In this document: positions 31,690 to 46,000 of the stretch, in pieces
Layout: every line of letters begins with the position of its first letter
How positions within the stretch are numbered: position 1 is the stretch's first letter
Assembly (NCBI GenBank): GCA_030141605.1
Contig: JAQGDQ010000189.1
Span: forward strand, 250,001 to 314,000
Source: Tubiluchus corallicola
Lineage: Eukaryota; Priapulida; Priapulimorpha; Priapulimorphida; Tubiluchidae
Reading direction: 5' to 3'
DNA length: 64,000 nt
Notes under the pieces: model-generated
What the model saw: the letters and a program-made list of their open reading frames with translations, nothing else
What the model was told of the DNA's origin: nothing
Database searches by the model: none
Program-made: the position numbers and the translations under genes

Positions 31690-32110
31690 ACATCTGATAC
31701 TCAAATTTCGTTAAACTTTCAAAGCTATACGCGACTCAGCGAAACCACCAAGACTGGCAATGGTGCCTTTTTGTCACATTCGTGTGGCCAACAAATAGGC
31801 GAGGTACCATGATAAGCATGAACTCCAGTGTTCATCTGTGATGTAGAACTCGTGACGTCGCATCAGCCGCTTATAGCAATCTTCACTTACGTACCTGATG
31901 CAGGGAAGATGCTCGCCATTGCACAAACTGTGGTTGGTTTGTGACGTGAGCGATAGCTGTGTTTGGTTGCCATTAATTAACTTTCCAAAGTAATTATTCA
32001 AACATTAGAAATAACTGGTATTTTTATAGGCAAGAAAGTGTATTTTTTGGACAGCAAATTAAAACGAGATTGAGTCTAATCAATCTGTCCAGTCTTCCTT
32101 CCATTTTGCA
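31690..32110. repeat. Block shared with 8095-8505
   Basis: See 8095-8505. Here it lies about 1.1 kb upstream of the synthetase start codon, beyond the inserted hAT MITE. Confidence 0.7.
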
Positions 32111-32504
32111 GTCATGTTACCACTTAACTGACAATTATTTATGTCATTCTGGAAGCTGCAGCCTTTGAATTCTTAACACAGTACTACTTGTATTTGACAT
32201 TTTTCTAAAAAGGAAATTATATTGAATCGAAGTCCAGGTTTTTGGTACGAATTGTAGCTATCGTGTAAGCTGTATTGTAATTTCTAATCCGAATTAGCAT
32301 TTTTAATTATTTTGCCAATCATTAAGCAAATAGTTTGAAATGTAGTTCGTTAATATTAGCTAATGCTGATGCAGTTCACCTATCAGATACCTGTAGTAGT
32401 TGTGTTTTATCGTGTACTTGCAAGAGGTGTGCAATGTCACTAAATAACACAGTGGCTTGTTTGTACACGACGTTTAACAATGAGGGATGAAAAGATGAAC
32501 ACAA

Positions 32505-33352
32505 AATAACTCTTTTGCAGGTCCAGCGATTGATGATGATCATGAAAAGGCCAAAGGTTAAGTGTACACTTGACAACATCTTGCAGGCCTTCCTATTGTA
32601 ATTCGTAACAATTTTAACAGCTAGCTAGAACCTTACCTAGTTCATTTTTTCTTGTTCCCAAGTAAGATGCTTCTAGTAAATCACTCTAAGCATGGGCTAG
32701 TGCATAATTAAGTAAAGTCCACGTAAAACAACACTAGGCATTGAACTGATGTGGCAGATGGCTTTGCTCTTATGCACGTTAGCTAGTAAATCACTCTAAG
32801 CACGGGCTAGTGCATAATTAAGTAAAGTCCACGTAAAACAACACTAGGTATTGAACTGATATGGCAGATGGCTTTGCTCTTACACACGTTAGCTAGTAAA
32901 TCACTCTAAGCACGGGCTAGTGCATAATTAAGTAAAGTCCACGTAAAACAACACTAGTCATTGAACTGATGTGGCAGACAGCTTTGCTCTTACACACGTT
33001 AGCTAGTAAATCACTCTAAGCACGGGCTAGTGCATAATTAAGTAAGGTCCACGTAAAACAACACTAGGTATTGAACTGATGTGGCAGACGGCTTTGCTCT
33101 TACACACGTTAGCTAGTAAATCACTCTAAGCACGGGCTAGTGCATAATTAAGTAAGGTCCACGTAAAACAACACTAGGTATTGAACTGATGTGGCAGACG
33201 GCTTTGCTCTTACACACGTTAGCTAGTAAATCACTCTAAGCACGGGCTACTGCATAATTAAGTAAGGTCCACGTAAAACAACACTAGGTATTGAACTGAT
33301 GTGGCAGACGGCTTTGCTTTACACATGTGATGTCATGTGATGGTTGTAGTTA
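32505..33352. mobile_element. AATAAGCC-type MITE expanded by internal tandem array
   Basis: Begins AATAACTCTTTTGCAG with the family's inner motifs and ends near TGTCATGTGATGGTTGTAG. Its middle has been amplified into the 110-bp array at 32672-33331. Confidence 0.65.
32672..33331. repeat. 110-bp tandem array, 6 copies
   Basis: Units start with CTAGTAAATCACTCTAAGCA at 32672, 32782, 32892, 33002, 33112 and 33222, exactly 110 bp apart. Nearly identical, with a handful of substitutions. Confidence 0.95.
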
Positions 33353-33453
33353 AAATGCTTATTCTCTAGGTGTAAGAAAACCAGCTTAGGCTCAATACTT
33401 GAAGTAATCAGGTGCAAATCAGTGACACAAACACAACATTAAATTAACACAAT

Positions 33454-33459
33454 TTTATT
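33454..33459 (-). terminator. Candidate poly(A) signal of the SASH1-like gene
   Basis: AATAAA on the minus strand 444 bp past the stop codon, the first canonical hexamer I saw in the 3' flank. Confidence 0.4.
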
Positions 33460-33902
33460 AGTACGTATGAATTTGGCTATATATACATACACAAGTTTAT
33501 ATCGGCAGGTTTGTAATGCACACTAGCTTAGGCTTATAAATAATTGTACATTTTGTGGTATTTTATAAACTCAAGTTAAAATCTGAAAAAACAACAACGC
33601 TATGTGATTGCATTGGTTAGAGATTGCTGGCATCATTTTGCTACGTTTGAGAACAATACTGCAAAAAAGAATGGTACAACACTAAATAATTGCCATAAAT
33701 TTGTGGCCGATGTCACGAAAACATAACGGTAAAAGTTGATTTTCTTTGAAAAGCGGAAAATGAGAGTTTTCTGGGGAGCGAGGAGGAGCTTTTCCAGCAC
33801 AGTTGACTGGAAAGATTTCCGTAACGGCTGCCGTTTAGCGCTCTCCTGCTTGTAGCAACCATATTCTGTTGTGCAATTTTCATACATTTACGGAATGACA
33901 GA

Positions 33903-34058
33903 TTACAGTAGCACACCGTGTCGACCTACGTAATCGCAGAGTTGCGAACGTGCCACCAGGAGGCGACGGATATGCCTCGGATCGTTGATGCCGCATTTCT
34001 TGAGCTCGGTTTCGGTTAATCGACAAATGTGATCCAAATACTTGTATCCCATTTTCGT
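33903..34058 (-). CDS. SASH1-like last exon, SAM2 second half
   Basis: 51 codons plus TAA (33903-33905). Acceptor CGCTTGTAG|ACG. Reads [20 protein letters not shown] and ends GRHGVLL. Confidence 0.95.
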   Translation of the reverse strand, partial: TKMGYKYLDHICRLTETELKKCGINDPRHIRRLLVARSQLCDYVGRHGVLL

Positions 34059-37000
34059 CTACAAGCGTAGAAAAAACTGGTTAAAATAATCAAACTTATT
34101 ATGGATAACGTACAATACTTAGTGTATTCAAGTAAGCAGAATCAATGTAAGTGACAAGGGAACAGAGAGAAAGACTGAGAGAGCAAGGGAGAAAGAGAGA
34201 GACAGAGAGGCAGGGTGGGAGGCATAGTGATGGGAGGAAGAAGAGGAGGAAGGGGAGAGAGAGAGAGTAAGAAAGAGAGAGGGAGAGAGCAAGAGAGAGA
34301 GAGAGATGAGTTCAGTTCATAGTAATTATAAGAGTTGATTTCTACTCAGAATGAAACAAATTTACGCTAAAGAATGGCAATGTTTACAGAATATGTACGT
34401 TACCGCACACTTTGTGTATGGTACTGTTTCAAAGTAGCACGAGGAAGACTTACCAGAGCCTGGGTGTACATGGGCAATCCTAGCGAGATCAACCAATCAG
34501 ACAGCGAGGACAGATTGGCAGTGATAGCTGGACTTGTACAGGCATCAACTAGGAAATCATTCGGCACCTGTAAAAACCAACAACCTGATAATAGAAGCTC
34601 ATAAATTCTTACACGGATGTGATATGAAAATCAGCAACAGTGAAGCCCAATCGCTAAACTATTAACTGATAACAAAAGCATCGTTCGTCCACCACTAGCT
34701 AGTTCTAGCATCGTTTGTTCACCACCAGGTAGCTCTAGCGGTGACTGACAATACTACTGAACTGTTGCATTATGTTACGGACAGTGAAAGAGGGGTGAAA
34801 CAATAACGCTAAATATTTTCGGATTAGTAATTAAGTCTGCTCTTTTTCAGCACTACAATTGGCATTGGGGAACTCGATCATTTGTAACAAATCGCCTGTT
34901 ATAAATACTTTGCAGCACTTTAAGTAACACCGAGCAAAATTGTTAGCGGGGCCCACCATAATGAATATTCCGGTTGCCTAACGCAGCGTGAAGCTAACCT
35001 GTTTGACACCCATCTGAATAGGGCGAGCCTGTTCTGAATTCACTTTGCCATGATCGTTGTTAATAAGCCTTTCACATTTACAACAATTGATGATGATCGT
35101 AAAAAAGGCAAAGGTTAAGTGTACCAGACATGCGTTGCTGCCGTACAATGAACCTTCGACCTATAGCCACTGCGCATGTGAACAACAAAATTGTGAAAAG
35201 GCTTATTGCTGCTATTAGTTATTTGTCATTTTTTTGCTAAATTTCTCCAGTTTCTCCTATTTTTCTTCTTATTTTTGAATTTTTGTACTTCATAAAATAA
35301 ATTTTCATTCAAGTTCATCGCACTAAAACCGTTCTGCCGTTTATGTTCATACGGATTTGGGCGCATCCACACCTACCCCGGTTTTACTGCACTCTTCCAA
35401 CTTGCACAGCCTCACTTGGTCCAACGTTTCCGCCATGTCCTGCATGGTGGATTTCAATTCCTCCGCGTACCGTTGCACTAACGCCGGTGGTATTCCGCAC
35501 AAACCCGTCTAAAATGAAAGATAAGACGATAACGCAACGTTCTTAATATCATCTCTGCTTTCTCAAAACAAACCCAGCTCAGACAGGTGACTACACTCCT
35601 ATTTGGGTTTGCCACTCAAAAGTAGGGAGATGGCAGTCTGCATTTACCGATTGTCGGTATTTTCTGATACTAAGCTAATACAGCACTCGCCACATATTAC
35701 ACTCACAGTAATGTAGAATCAATTACTTAATTGTCTCAAAAATGGTTAGTACCTGCCGCTCCTCTGCAAAAGTGTATAAAAACTGTGGACAGTTGTCTCA
35801 AATGACTCAATACATCTACATGGTTAAATTATGAATATTAGATCACTTAAACACGCTGATTAAACTGCTTAAACGCCATACAGGCTACACGCGTGTTGTT
35901 ACACGCTGCTTGGTTACACTGATGTAATGACGTAAATAAAGTTAAGGCCGCCATCTAGCAGTCAGCTCGCGAAACAACGGACTGTGTCCGTAGTACGCGG
36001 GACTTTTTAATGGTCTAGATTTTGTCCGTTCTTTCAATATGCGTAAAAGCGAGGTCCAGCAAACCGAGAAATGTGTATTTGCTCTGACACAAGACTGCTC
36101 TCGGTCCAGATTCGGACCAAGCTCGAACTACGATGCTGTTGCGAACAACGTACTAACATTGGGTACGAGCACTGAACATCTGAATGAGCCTTAAATCAAA
36201 TTCAATTCGAACATAAAATGATGCATTTGAAAATTTTCATCACTTCAGCTACATTCCCTATCATGAAAACATGTGAAATAGCAGGCAATCAGCATAATTT
36301 AGTGGAAGCTCTGCGCAGAATTTTTAAACAAATTATTGGTATTTTTCATCATAATCATCATCATCATACGCCCGTCACGTCTATTGTAGACATTGGGCAG
36401 GCAGAATTCTAAAATAAAAGAAATCTGTCTTCAGACAGGTAAACACAGCAGTAATCCAGCAAAAAAACTAGACACTGCTACGCCAGTGGCTTGTCAGCAC
36501 CACTTCCATTGTATTGGTATTTATACTGCAGAACAAAATTAAGCAATATGCACTATCTTTGCAAGACTGATTTTTACTAATGATTGAAAAATTCATTAGA
36601 AAATCTTCAAAACAGAATTCAGATTCAATTCAGATTCGGGCTGTGGAAGCAGAAAAAACCCCGACGTAAAATGACTGCTTCCATGAGCTACAACTGCAAG
36701 TTTGAAGATACAAGTTTTTTTACAATTGCAGTACTAGCTTTTAGCCAGAGAAGTGGGTTATAAAATTAGATTTTTAGTATTATTTGAACACTTTCTTGAT
36801 AATTTGATGCTAGAACATGAAAGTCCAATGAATTTAGCATTTGTTTTTATAAAAAAACAAAAAAAAAATTTGACAAAATTTTTGATACATTCTACTTTGA
36901 AGCATCATAACTTAGTTTTGACTATATATCACACGCGTCATTTTACTAGCAAGTTGCATTTGCAAAGAAAAAGAGAAGCTTTACTTCATACCTTGTCCGT

Positions 37001-40000
37001 ATAAGGCTCCTCTGATAAATCTATCCGTTCGTCTTGTAATTTGGCTTTTACTAACGACTCGAGGGTGGTGGAAACGGGTCGTGCTTGCCGACACATTATG
37101 AGCGAAGTCGGTCTCGAGGGCGCTTGAGAGGTGTCTGAGCTCTGAAAGTGGTAAAACCTTTGATTACACACAACACTGTTTAGAAGAACATCAACTTCTA
37201 ATGGCTACGCGTTTTTGTTGAAGCAGCAGAATTACAGACATTACGGCTAATTTTAATTTCCAAGCAGTGGCAGCTCATGTATTCACTCAACATAATCGAA
37301 AATATTCAATATAATAAGTTTTTTCCGTAATTTGCACATGTCTGAGCCCAGGTAGAGAAAGTACTGTCGCTCACGCAGTTTGTTGTCAGTTGTCATTTGA
37401 ATTTCCAAGCAGTGGCAGCTCATGTATAGGTACTATGGAACTGCAGCGACCACTGTTTTCACTCAATATTATCGAAAATATTCAATATATTAAGTTTTTT
37501 CTGTAATTTGCACATGTCTGAGCCCAGGTAGAGCAAGTACTGTCGCTCACACAGTATGTTGTCAGTCGAATTTCCAAGCAGTGGCAGCTCATGTATAGGT
37601 ACTATGGAACTGCAGCGACCACTGTTTTCACTCAATATTATCGAAAATGTTCAATATAATAAGTTTTTTCCGTAATTTGCACATGTCTGAGCCCAGGTAG
37701 AGAAAGTACTGTCGCTCACACAGTTTGTTGTCAGTTGTCACATACCGTGATTGGATCAAGCTTGAACTGTGACAATTTAAGCTTTTGGTAAAGGTTTTCA
37801 AAATATATTTCTTTCTTTGGGATTTTATCGCGTTTATGTATAAATTTTTGTACGTTTATATAAAATTACAATTACAATTACAACATTAAAATTACATATG
37901 TTTGTTTTGTTTTGCACAATATTAAAACAATGGCTAAAAGTGAAGTAGCAACCCCATTAATTTTAGCTACGAGTCGCCACTGTTTCCAAGTTGAAATATA
38001 TTTGACTGATGTTACAATTAGTGGCATAGCTAATATATGAGCAAGAAGAGCAACTGCCCCCCCCCTCCCCCAGAGCACATTTTTTTAAACTTGGTGCCTT
38101 TTTGGCAATGAAGTCAATACTTCATTTGACCAACCTGCCACCTATGTTTTTGAAATGAGCGTGTAATTATGCAACTCCTTTGTCAAAGCTGATTGAGATA
38201 AAGAATCAAATTTTTCCCATATATGATTGTTGTAATATATTCTTGTCACACGATTCTCTAGTAGTAGACCGACTGCAATTGATTTTTACATATTGCAAAG
38301 GCAAAATTCAGTGTTATATCATGGCATCTTACGTGCTTGCTCCCCGTAAATTTAGCAGCTGGCTACACCCCTGGTTAAAGATGGTTTAAAGGTCAAAGGT
38401 TAAGTGTACCACACAACGCATTTGTAATAGTAACAGTTTTAACAGCTAGCTGGAACCTTACCTAGTTCATTTTTTCTTGTTTCCAACCAAAATCCTGCTA
38501 GTTAATCACTCTACTCACAGACTAATGCATAATTAAGTAAAGTCTAAAACAACTGAAGTTACTGAACTGGTGCAGCAGACGGCTTTGCGTCACCCACATC
38601 ATGTGATGGTTGTAGTTAAGATGCATTGCTGTGGTACACATAACCTTTGACCTGCAGCAACTATGCGTGCGCATAACGAAACTGTGAACATACAGTATTA
38701 ATAGACAATCGTAGTTGCTATGGACAAATACAGCTAATGTAGCAAGTGGAACACACAATGCATAAAAATATTAAAAATCATTGGTTCTTATACCTCTCTA
38801 CCACTGGAATCTCTTCTGATAACGTGACAGGATACATCCTCCCCATTCACCACATCTTTTAACTGAGATTCTTGCGAGTGAGACTGTGGAATAGGCACAG
38901 GTTTTTGTTTCTTTGGTTGTCGCGGCAACGTCGCCGATTTACCCATCGCCGACTTGGCTGACTTTGCTCCTTTCGCCACCTTGTGGCACACCTTGTCGAC
39001 TTTTGCGTCGATGTCTTTCTTCAAAGAATGCAGCTTTTTTGCTCCGGCCTCGAGCGACTCGCGACTAGTTCGAGATTTTGAGCGAGACGGAGAAGGTGAC
39101 GCGGAAGAGGCCGATTCCTGTCTCTTGCAGACAGACGGCGAATGAGACCGCGACCTCTCTGCCCTTAAATGCAATAAGTCCTGAGCAAGTTTAGTCCGTC
39201 CCAGAATGGCAGCTTTCGACTTCACTTCCTCCGAGATCTTTTTCATCTCGTCCGAAATCCGGCGTCTCGTGTGTCCGGCCTTGACAAGCTTGACTTCCAA
39301 TCTGGAGAACTGGCCAAAGTTTCTTGGCAAAGTGAACGTTTGCTCGTTGACCGAGTCGTTGTACACGTTGACGACAAAAGCGTCGTCCATACTCTGTGCG
39401 CTTCCGGCATCGCTGACCGTACTAAGTGGTCGATTACCAAACTCTGCAACGCTTCTGGGCCGAGGTTTTGTTACTCCAAAACCTTGTCTTCGTAGCACAA
39501 CATTCTGCACTGTGTCCCCTCTTGAGGCACTAAAGACTTTATGCCGCCAGGGAGCGCTTTTGGAAATCACATTTCCTTCGCTACTAAGGCTCGAAGTCGA
39601 AATGCTCATTTGTTCCTCCTGCCTAGCAATACTTCTCTCAAATGACCGTTCAAGCTGACAGTGCAAAGATTTCTCATCTTGCCATAAAATCTCGCTAGCA
39701 GCTTTTGCAGTATTAGGTTTCGTCGTTTCACCGGAGTTTGAGCATTGCTTTGTTATCACGTTTCTCACACATGGTTGATTTTCACACACTTGAGAAGTTT
39801 GCTGATCGCTTGTGCAGTTTGTACGCGTGTCGTCGCACGAAGTCTGATTTAATTTTGAGGTACTGAGTGGTTTGAGAATATTCTCAGGCACAAGTTTACC
39901 ATTCACTGAACAGTCCGCATCTACCAACTTGAAAACGTCGTCATCGTCACCGCGATCGTCATTTGCAACACACGGTTCACTGGGTAAATGACTTCTGGGA

Positions 40001-43000
40001 TCCACAGGAGTTTTGTCGGGGTCTGATATTTCTTCACCTACAAAACAGATAAATATGAAAATGTTGGTAATAACAAATACACCTTAGAAACTTGACCCTT
40101 CATTTCATTTCACTTCAACCATAACCCTAAATCTAGCCCTAACTCAACCCTAACCCAACTATAACCCTAAATCTAGCCCTAACCCTAACCCAACCGTAAC
40201 CCTAAATCTAGCCCTAACCCTAAGCCTAACCTAAACTTAACCCAACCTAACTCTAAACCTAAATCTAGCTCTAATTCTAACCAAACCCAAACCTAATCCA
40301 ACCGTAACCCCAAATCATACACTTAGCCCAAACCCTAATCTCAAATCTAATCCTAATCCGCTTCATGCACCAATTTCTTGTGTGAGGGAAATTTTAAACT
40401 TCAGTCAAGACTCACACTGCAGCACAAAGCAAAAAAATCTCCATGCTCACTGTCAAGACTCACACTGCAGCACAAAGCAAAAAAATCTCCATGCTCACTG
40501 TCAAGACTCACACTGCAGCACAAAGCAAAAAAAATCTCCATGCTCACTGTCAAGACTCACACTGCAGCACAAAGCAAAACAAAAAAAATCTCCATGCTCA
40601 CTGTCAAGACTCACTGCAGCACAAAGCAAAAAAAATCTCCATGCTCACTGTCAAGACTCACACTGCAGCACAAAGCAAAAAAATCTCCATGCTCACTGTC
40701 AAGACTCACACTGCAGCACAAAGCAAAAAAAATCTCCATGCTCACTGTCAAGACTCACACTGCAGCACAAAGCAAAAAAACCCTCCATGCTCACTGTCAA
40801 GACTCACACTGCAGCACAAAGGAAAAAAATTCCATGCTCACTGTCAAGATTCACACTGCAGCACAAAGCAAAAAAATCTCCATGCTCACTGTCAAGACTC
40901 ACACTGCAGCACAAAGCAAAAAAATCTCCATGCTCACTGTCAAGATTCACACTGCAGCACAAAGCAAAAAAAATCTCCATGCTCACTGTCAAGACTCACA
41001 CTGCAGCACAAAGCAAAAAAAATCTCCATGCTCACTGTCAAGACTCACACTGCAGCACAAAGCAAAAAAAAAATCTCCATGCTCACTGTCAAGACTCACA
41101 CTGCAGCACAAAGCAAAAAAATCTCCATGCTCACTGTCAAGACTCACACTGCAGCACAAAGGAAAAAAATTTCAATGCTCACTGTCAAGATTCACACTGC
41201 AGCACAAAGCAAAAAAATCTCCATGTTCACTGTCAAGACTCACACTGCAGCACAAAGCAAAAAAATCTCCATGCTCACTGTCATAGTCTAGCAGAAGTTC
41301 AGCAGCAGTCATAATCTTGGCTCGATCTTCCGTTGAGTGGATTCCGAGCTCATCCAGGTCCAAATCCACGATCTCCTTGAATCGATCCAGCGAATACCCA
41401 TTCAGCATGAAAACGCTGACGTACGACTGAAATAACGATATAAAAACCATTTTATTGCAAAACTTGAAAAGAATTTATTCGAAGTGTGCGGACATTTTGA
41501 AATCTAATCACGAAAATCAAAAAATGGTGGCTCTTGTTAAAACAGAATGTAATTTTGCAGCACAAAATACACAATGTCTAAACATGGTTTAATAACTAGT
41601 TTACAACATTATTATTGCCGAATTATACTAACTGTTCTAACCAACTAATTCTATTACTAGCAAAGGCCCCGCAAAAAATTTTGCGTATAAATACACGTAT
41701 AATCAAAAATGCGTGAACATCCTACATAGTCTTCACTTATAAAGCAAAGCCAGCAGCAGCAGTTTTTACTGAATTAAAATTAAAAGGTTATAGGCAGATT
41801 ATAATGGATGACGTCACAACAATGGATTTGCGTCAGCAGTTTTTCAAGCGAAAATTGCCAAAAATAGAACATCTAATTAACTCGTCGGTACTCCTCTGTG
41901 TACTCCTCGGTATTTTAGTGTCCTAAAATATAACCCACATCATCGTGTAGCCCTGTTCTTCCTCTTTCTAAAGAGCCATATATCTCTTTCCGAAAGTCCC
42001 ACCAGGCGCCGCTAGAACGTTTTTTCCGCATGCTGTTTGGTCAAAATTTCGAAAAAACCGCGAGTTTGGTCCGGGAAAACGCCCGTTGCCTATTTCTATT
42101 ATTCTAACCAGTTCTACAAACCATTCTATTATTGCCGTATGCTACTCAGACTACAGTAGAGGTGAACAAGTCATTTTATTTTTAGTTATCCAAAAAAACT
42201 GCTGTTTGATATTTGATTAAAGGTTCAATTTGTCGTTTTCACAGGCTGTGGTGTGTTGGCTAACGTTGATGTGCGACCCAATCTTGCTTTTTACGAACGA
42301 TGTCTCGAAATTTCGCACAACTTGAACTAATATTCTGGTTCCGAGGTGTTCGAGTTATACATAGCTTGCTGTATGTTGCTTTTTAATCATTGCTTTTACT
42401 GAATTTAAAGACGAACAGTAGTATTATTGGATCGCAATGAATGAAACTTGCTTTGGCAGTAGAAAAAATTAAAACATTTGAAAGACTTTCTACCTCACCT
42501 CTAGTCCGATGCGCTTCAGCATCTCCTCTGTCGATTGAGGTCTGCTCCTACGACACACCTTCTTCCGTGGTCCACGCCGAGGTCTGGGCCGGGTTTCGTC
42601 GGTGTCGCTCATAAGTCGAACGTTGATGAACTTGAAAGTGCCGACGCGTGATCCCAGCATCCCCTTCCAGGTACCGGTCTGGGGCATGCTGATGACGTCA
42701 ATGACGTCACCTTCCTAGATGTAAAAGACAGAGTGGGCGATGTAGCAGTCTGGACAGAGAAGGCGGGACAACTGACGACCTTTTGTAGGGCTTGTGGAGT
42801 TATGTGCGGGTTGCTATAATGAAAATGCATTGGCGGATTTAGGGGGGTGTGCCCAAGGGGCCTGGACCCTTCCTTTCACAGTAACTGTTACAACACACCA
42901 AATTAATATTTTCTCTGAATTATAAGCATTAGAACAATTTGCTAAATCCTAAAGCATACGAAAATTATGTACATCATGTACATTTCGGTGACTAGAATGT

Positions 43001-46000
43001 AAATTATTCAGTAAAGAGAGCATTAGGATGAAAAGAATCCTGTGAATGGCGTGGATTATTTACACATACTCGGTGCGAGTAGTGCTTATAAAGCGCAGGG
43101 TCCGTCAGACTCACAGACCGAAAGTCTAAAGTTACAGACCCTGCACCTAAAGAAGAAACAATGTCTCGCCGGGTATTTAGGTTTCTCATCATTTAATTAT
43201 TTATAAGCCTATCCGTAACACATGTTAGTAGCACAATTTCCATCTTTCAGTCAACAATATTCAACTGAATTGACGAAAACATTGGGTACCTCATTGTTGT
43301 TGCAGCTTCTTAGGAAACGTCTCTTGAGAAGTTGTGCACAGGAATAATGAGTTAACTCATTTTATCATCTAGTAACTTATTTTACTTTAGAGTAAGTTGA
43401 ATGCAACAAAATTTAGCTGTAATCAGTTGGCATGAGTCATGTGATTGCCTTTGCCAGAAGTAAATCAACATGTCATTTGAAGCTAGTGCTCACCTTGGTG
43501 TATTTTGTTTGCTCATTGATTCCTTGTGGTTAAACGATTTAAATAGGCCAAGACTTACACAGGGTAAAGTATAAAAGCTAGTGGTAAACAATTACTTAAT
43601 TCACTGATTAAAAAGCAATTGCTGTTTTTGAATTAACACCTAAATTTTGCATCCTTAATGGCAAAAAACTTTTGAAAAATGGCTTTGTAAACTAACCTTT
43701 TCTTCGACCAAGGCCTGAAAAGCCTAAAATCAACGAAATTAAGCTCCTGACCCCATTGGGGCAGCTTACAAAGCTCACCCAGACCTCCTAGTTGTTTCCT
43801 GTTCTGTTTGCCATGAGACCCCTTACGTAAATAATTACACTTTTAAGCGCTGGGTGCAAGCTAGAACTTGTCAGAATAAATTCCTTAGGCATACTTATCA
43901 TAATGTTTAATGATTACCATACAGGCAGATACTGGATAAAGTAAAATCAGTGATAATTTGCCTGGAGTTTTATTACATGCACAAAAGTACTTACCTTGAG
44001 CTTCAGAGCATCGGTGTCATACGGACTGGGCGTGTAGTCTTTAACAACTCGAGCTCTGGCAACAAAAGGTCCCGTGTAAACTGGTTCATCTAATTTCTTT
44101 GCAACAACGTCGTTCACACCTGAAAATAATGGTAAAGAGTTGCTAACTTCTTGTCAACATACAAAAAACATGTCGCTTGTTTCGATGTTGTTTCTTTAAC
44201 AATTTACTGTCACATTTCCACTGCACCCGCACAGACACGCACTTTTCTGTCCGCACGTTTTACGTCCGCAAAAGTTGTTTACATTTGGGACCGCACTCAC
44301 TCTGTACGACACATCATAAATACGCAAAAATTATAGTGTGAAATTCTAGACATGAGGCTTTCTAGAAGATTTTTATTTTGCTGTGGCAGTTAAAGAAAAA
44401 TGCATTTTTGGCTACACCCAATATCTTAATATCTAAATATCCAATATTTTATTCTCTTTCATTTCTCTTCCTTCTTTCTCCTGCAGGCTCAGTGCCCCGA
44501 CAGGATTTAATGTACTGATTAGTAAACCAAAGCGATTAGCATCAGAGGTACTCGAAATGCAAATAAACAGTGCACATGAAAGGTCATGGTATAATGAAGT
44601 AGTTGAGGCTGCAAAAAATATACCGTAGATGCTAATAAAGAAAGGGTGAAGGTCATGAAAAAGTCTGAATGGAAGAGAGAAATAAAGAATAAGATTGAAT
44701 GTTGTATAAAGAATGAACGTGCAGAAAAATGCAGGAGGAGCACTAAATTAGGATTTTTAAGGCATACCGAGTGGAAATGACAAAATTACATAGACACATG
44801 TAAGTCAGAAGAGGATAAAGATATACTGAAAATAAGACTGAATATGATTAAAGATACGACACATCATAAATACGCAAAAATTATAGTGTGAAATTCTAGA
44901 CATGAGGCTTTCTAGAAGATTTTTATTTTGCTGTGGCAGTTAAAGAAAAATGCATTTTTGGCTACACCCAATATCTTAATATCTAAATATCCAATATTTT
45001 ATTCTCTTTCATTTCTCTTCCTTCTTTCTCCTGCAGGCTCAGTGCCCCGACAGGATTTAATGTACTGATTAGTAAACCAAAGCGATTAGCATCAGAGGTA
45101 CTCGAAATGCAAATAAACAGTGCACATGAAAGGTCATGGTATAATGAAGTAGTTGAGGCTGCAAAAAATATACCGTAGATGCTAATAAAGAAAGGGTGAA
45201 GGTCATGAAAAAGTCTGAATGGAAGAGAGAAATAAAGAATAAGATTGAATGTTGTATAAAGAATGAACGTGCAGAAAAATGCAGGAGGAGCACTAAATTA
45301 GGATTTTTAAGGCATACCGAGTGGAAATGACAAAATTACATAGACACATGCAAGCCAGAAGAGGCTAAAGATATATTGAAAATAAGACTGAATATGATTA
45401 AAGTTAAAGGGAACTACAAGAATGAGTTTCAGGATCAGTTATTATGCCCAGTGTGTGAGGAAGATGATGACACTACTGAACATATGCTTACAGATATTAC
45501 AGATATGTTACAGATATGGAGAATGGGAAAAAATTTTGAACTCAGATGTATTAATGAACAGTGAAAAGGAAGGATTGCTAGAAATTAGAAATCTAGTGAA
45601 CGAATGCATGGAATACAGGATAAAGACATTAAACTGGAAAAAGAAAACTAAAAGATCAGCGTTATAGAAGAATAGACTTTGCACCCTATAAAGGTGCCCG
45701 CCTCTGATAGGTGGAGAGAGTCGAGTATCGCAATCGCAAAGAATCAAAGTATTGGTCGACTTTCACTTGACAATATTTCATTCGGTGGTGAAAGAAAACA
45801 GTGAGCATTTCAATGAAATCTTGTGCGAAAGTTTAAAAAAAACTACTGTGCCTTTTCTCCTTCCTGATCGCTAGTCTATTACAGAATGGTTTGATTTTAC
45901 ATGCTCATATGTTGAAATTTTTACCACGTTTCTAGTGGAATTTCAAAAGAATTTAGCTATGTTCATTTCACATAAAGCATGGCTTTTATTTTAAAACTAG

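Noticed and set aside
32672-33331. Regular direct repeats considered as a CRISPR array
   Set aside because: Units are contiguous 110-bp tandem copies without unique spacers, in an animal genome; no cas genes.
39206-39658. 150-codon plus-strand frame
   Set aside because: Antisense shadow of the SASH1-like linker exon 38794-40037.
40378-41314. Three overlapping open frames of about 300 codons on the plus strand
   Set aside because: They are produced by the 48-bp minisatellite, which lacks stops in these frames; there is no start context or family similarity.
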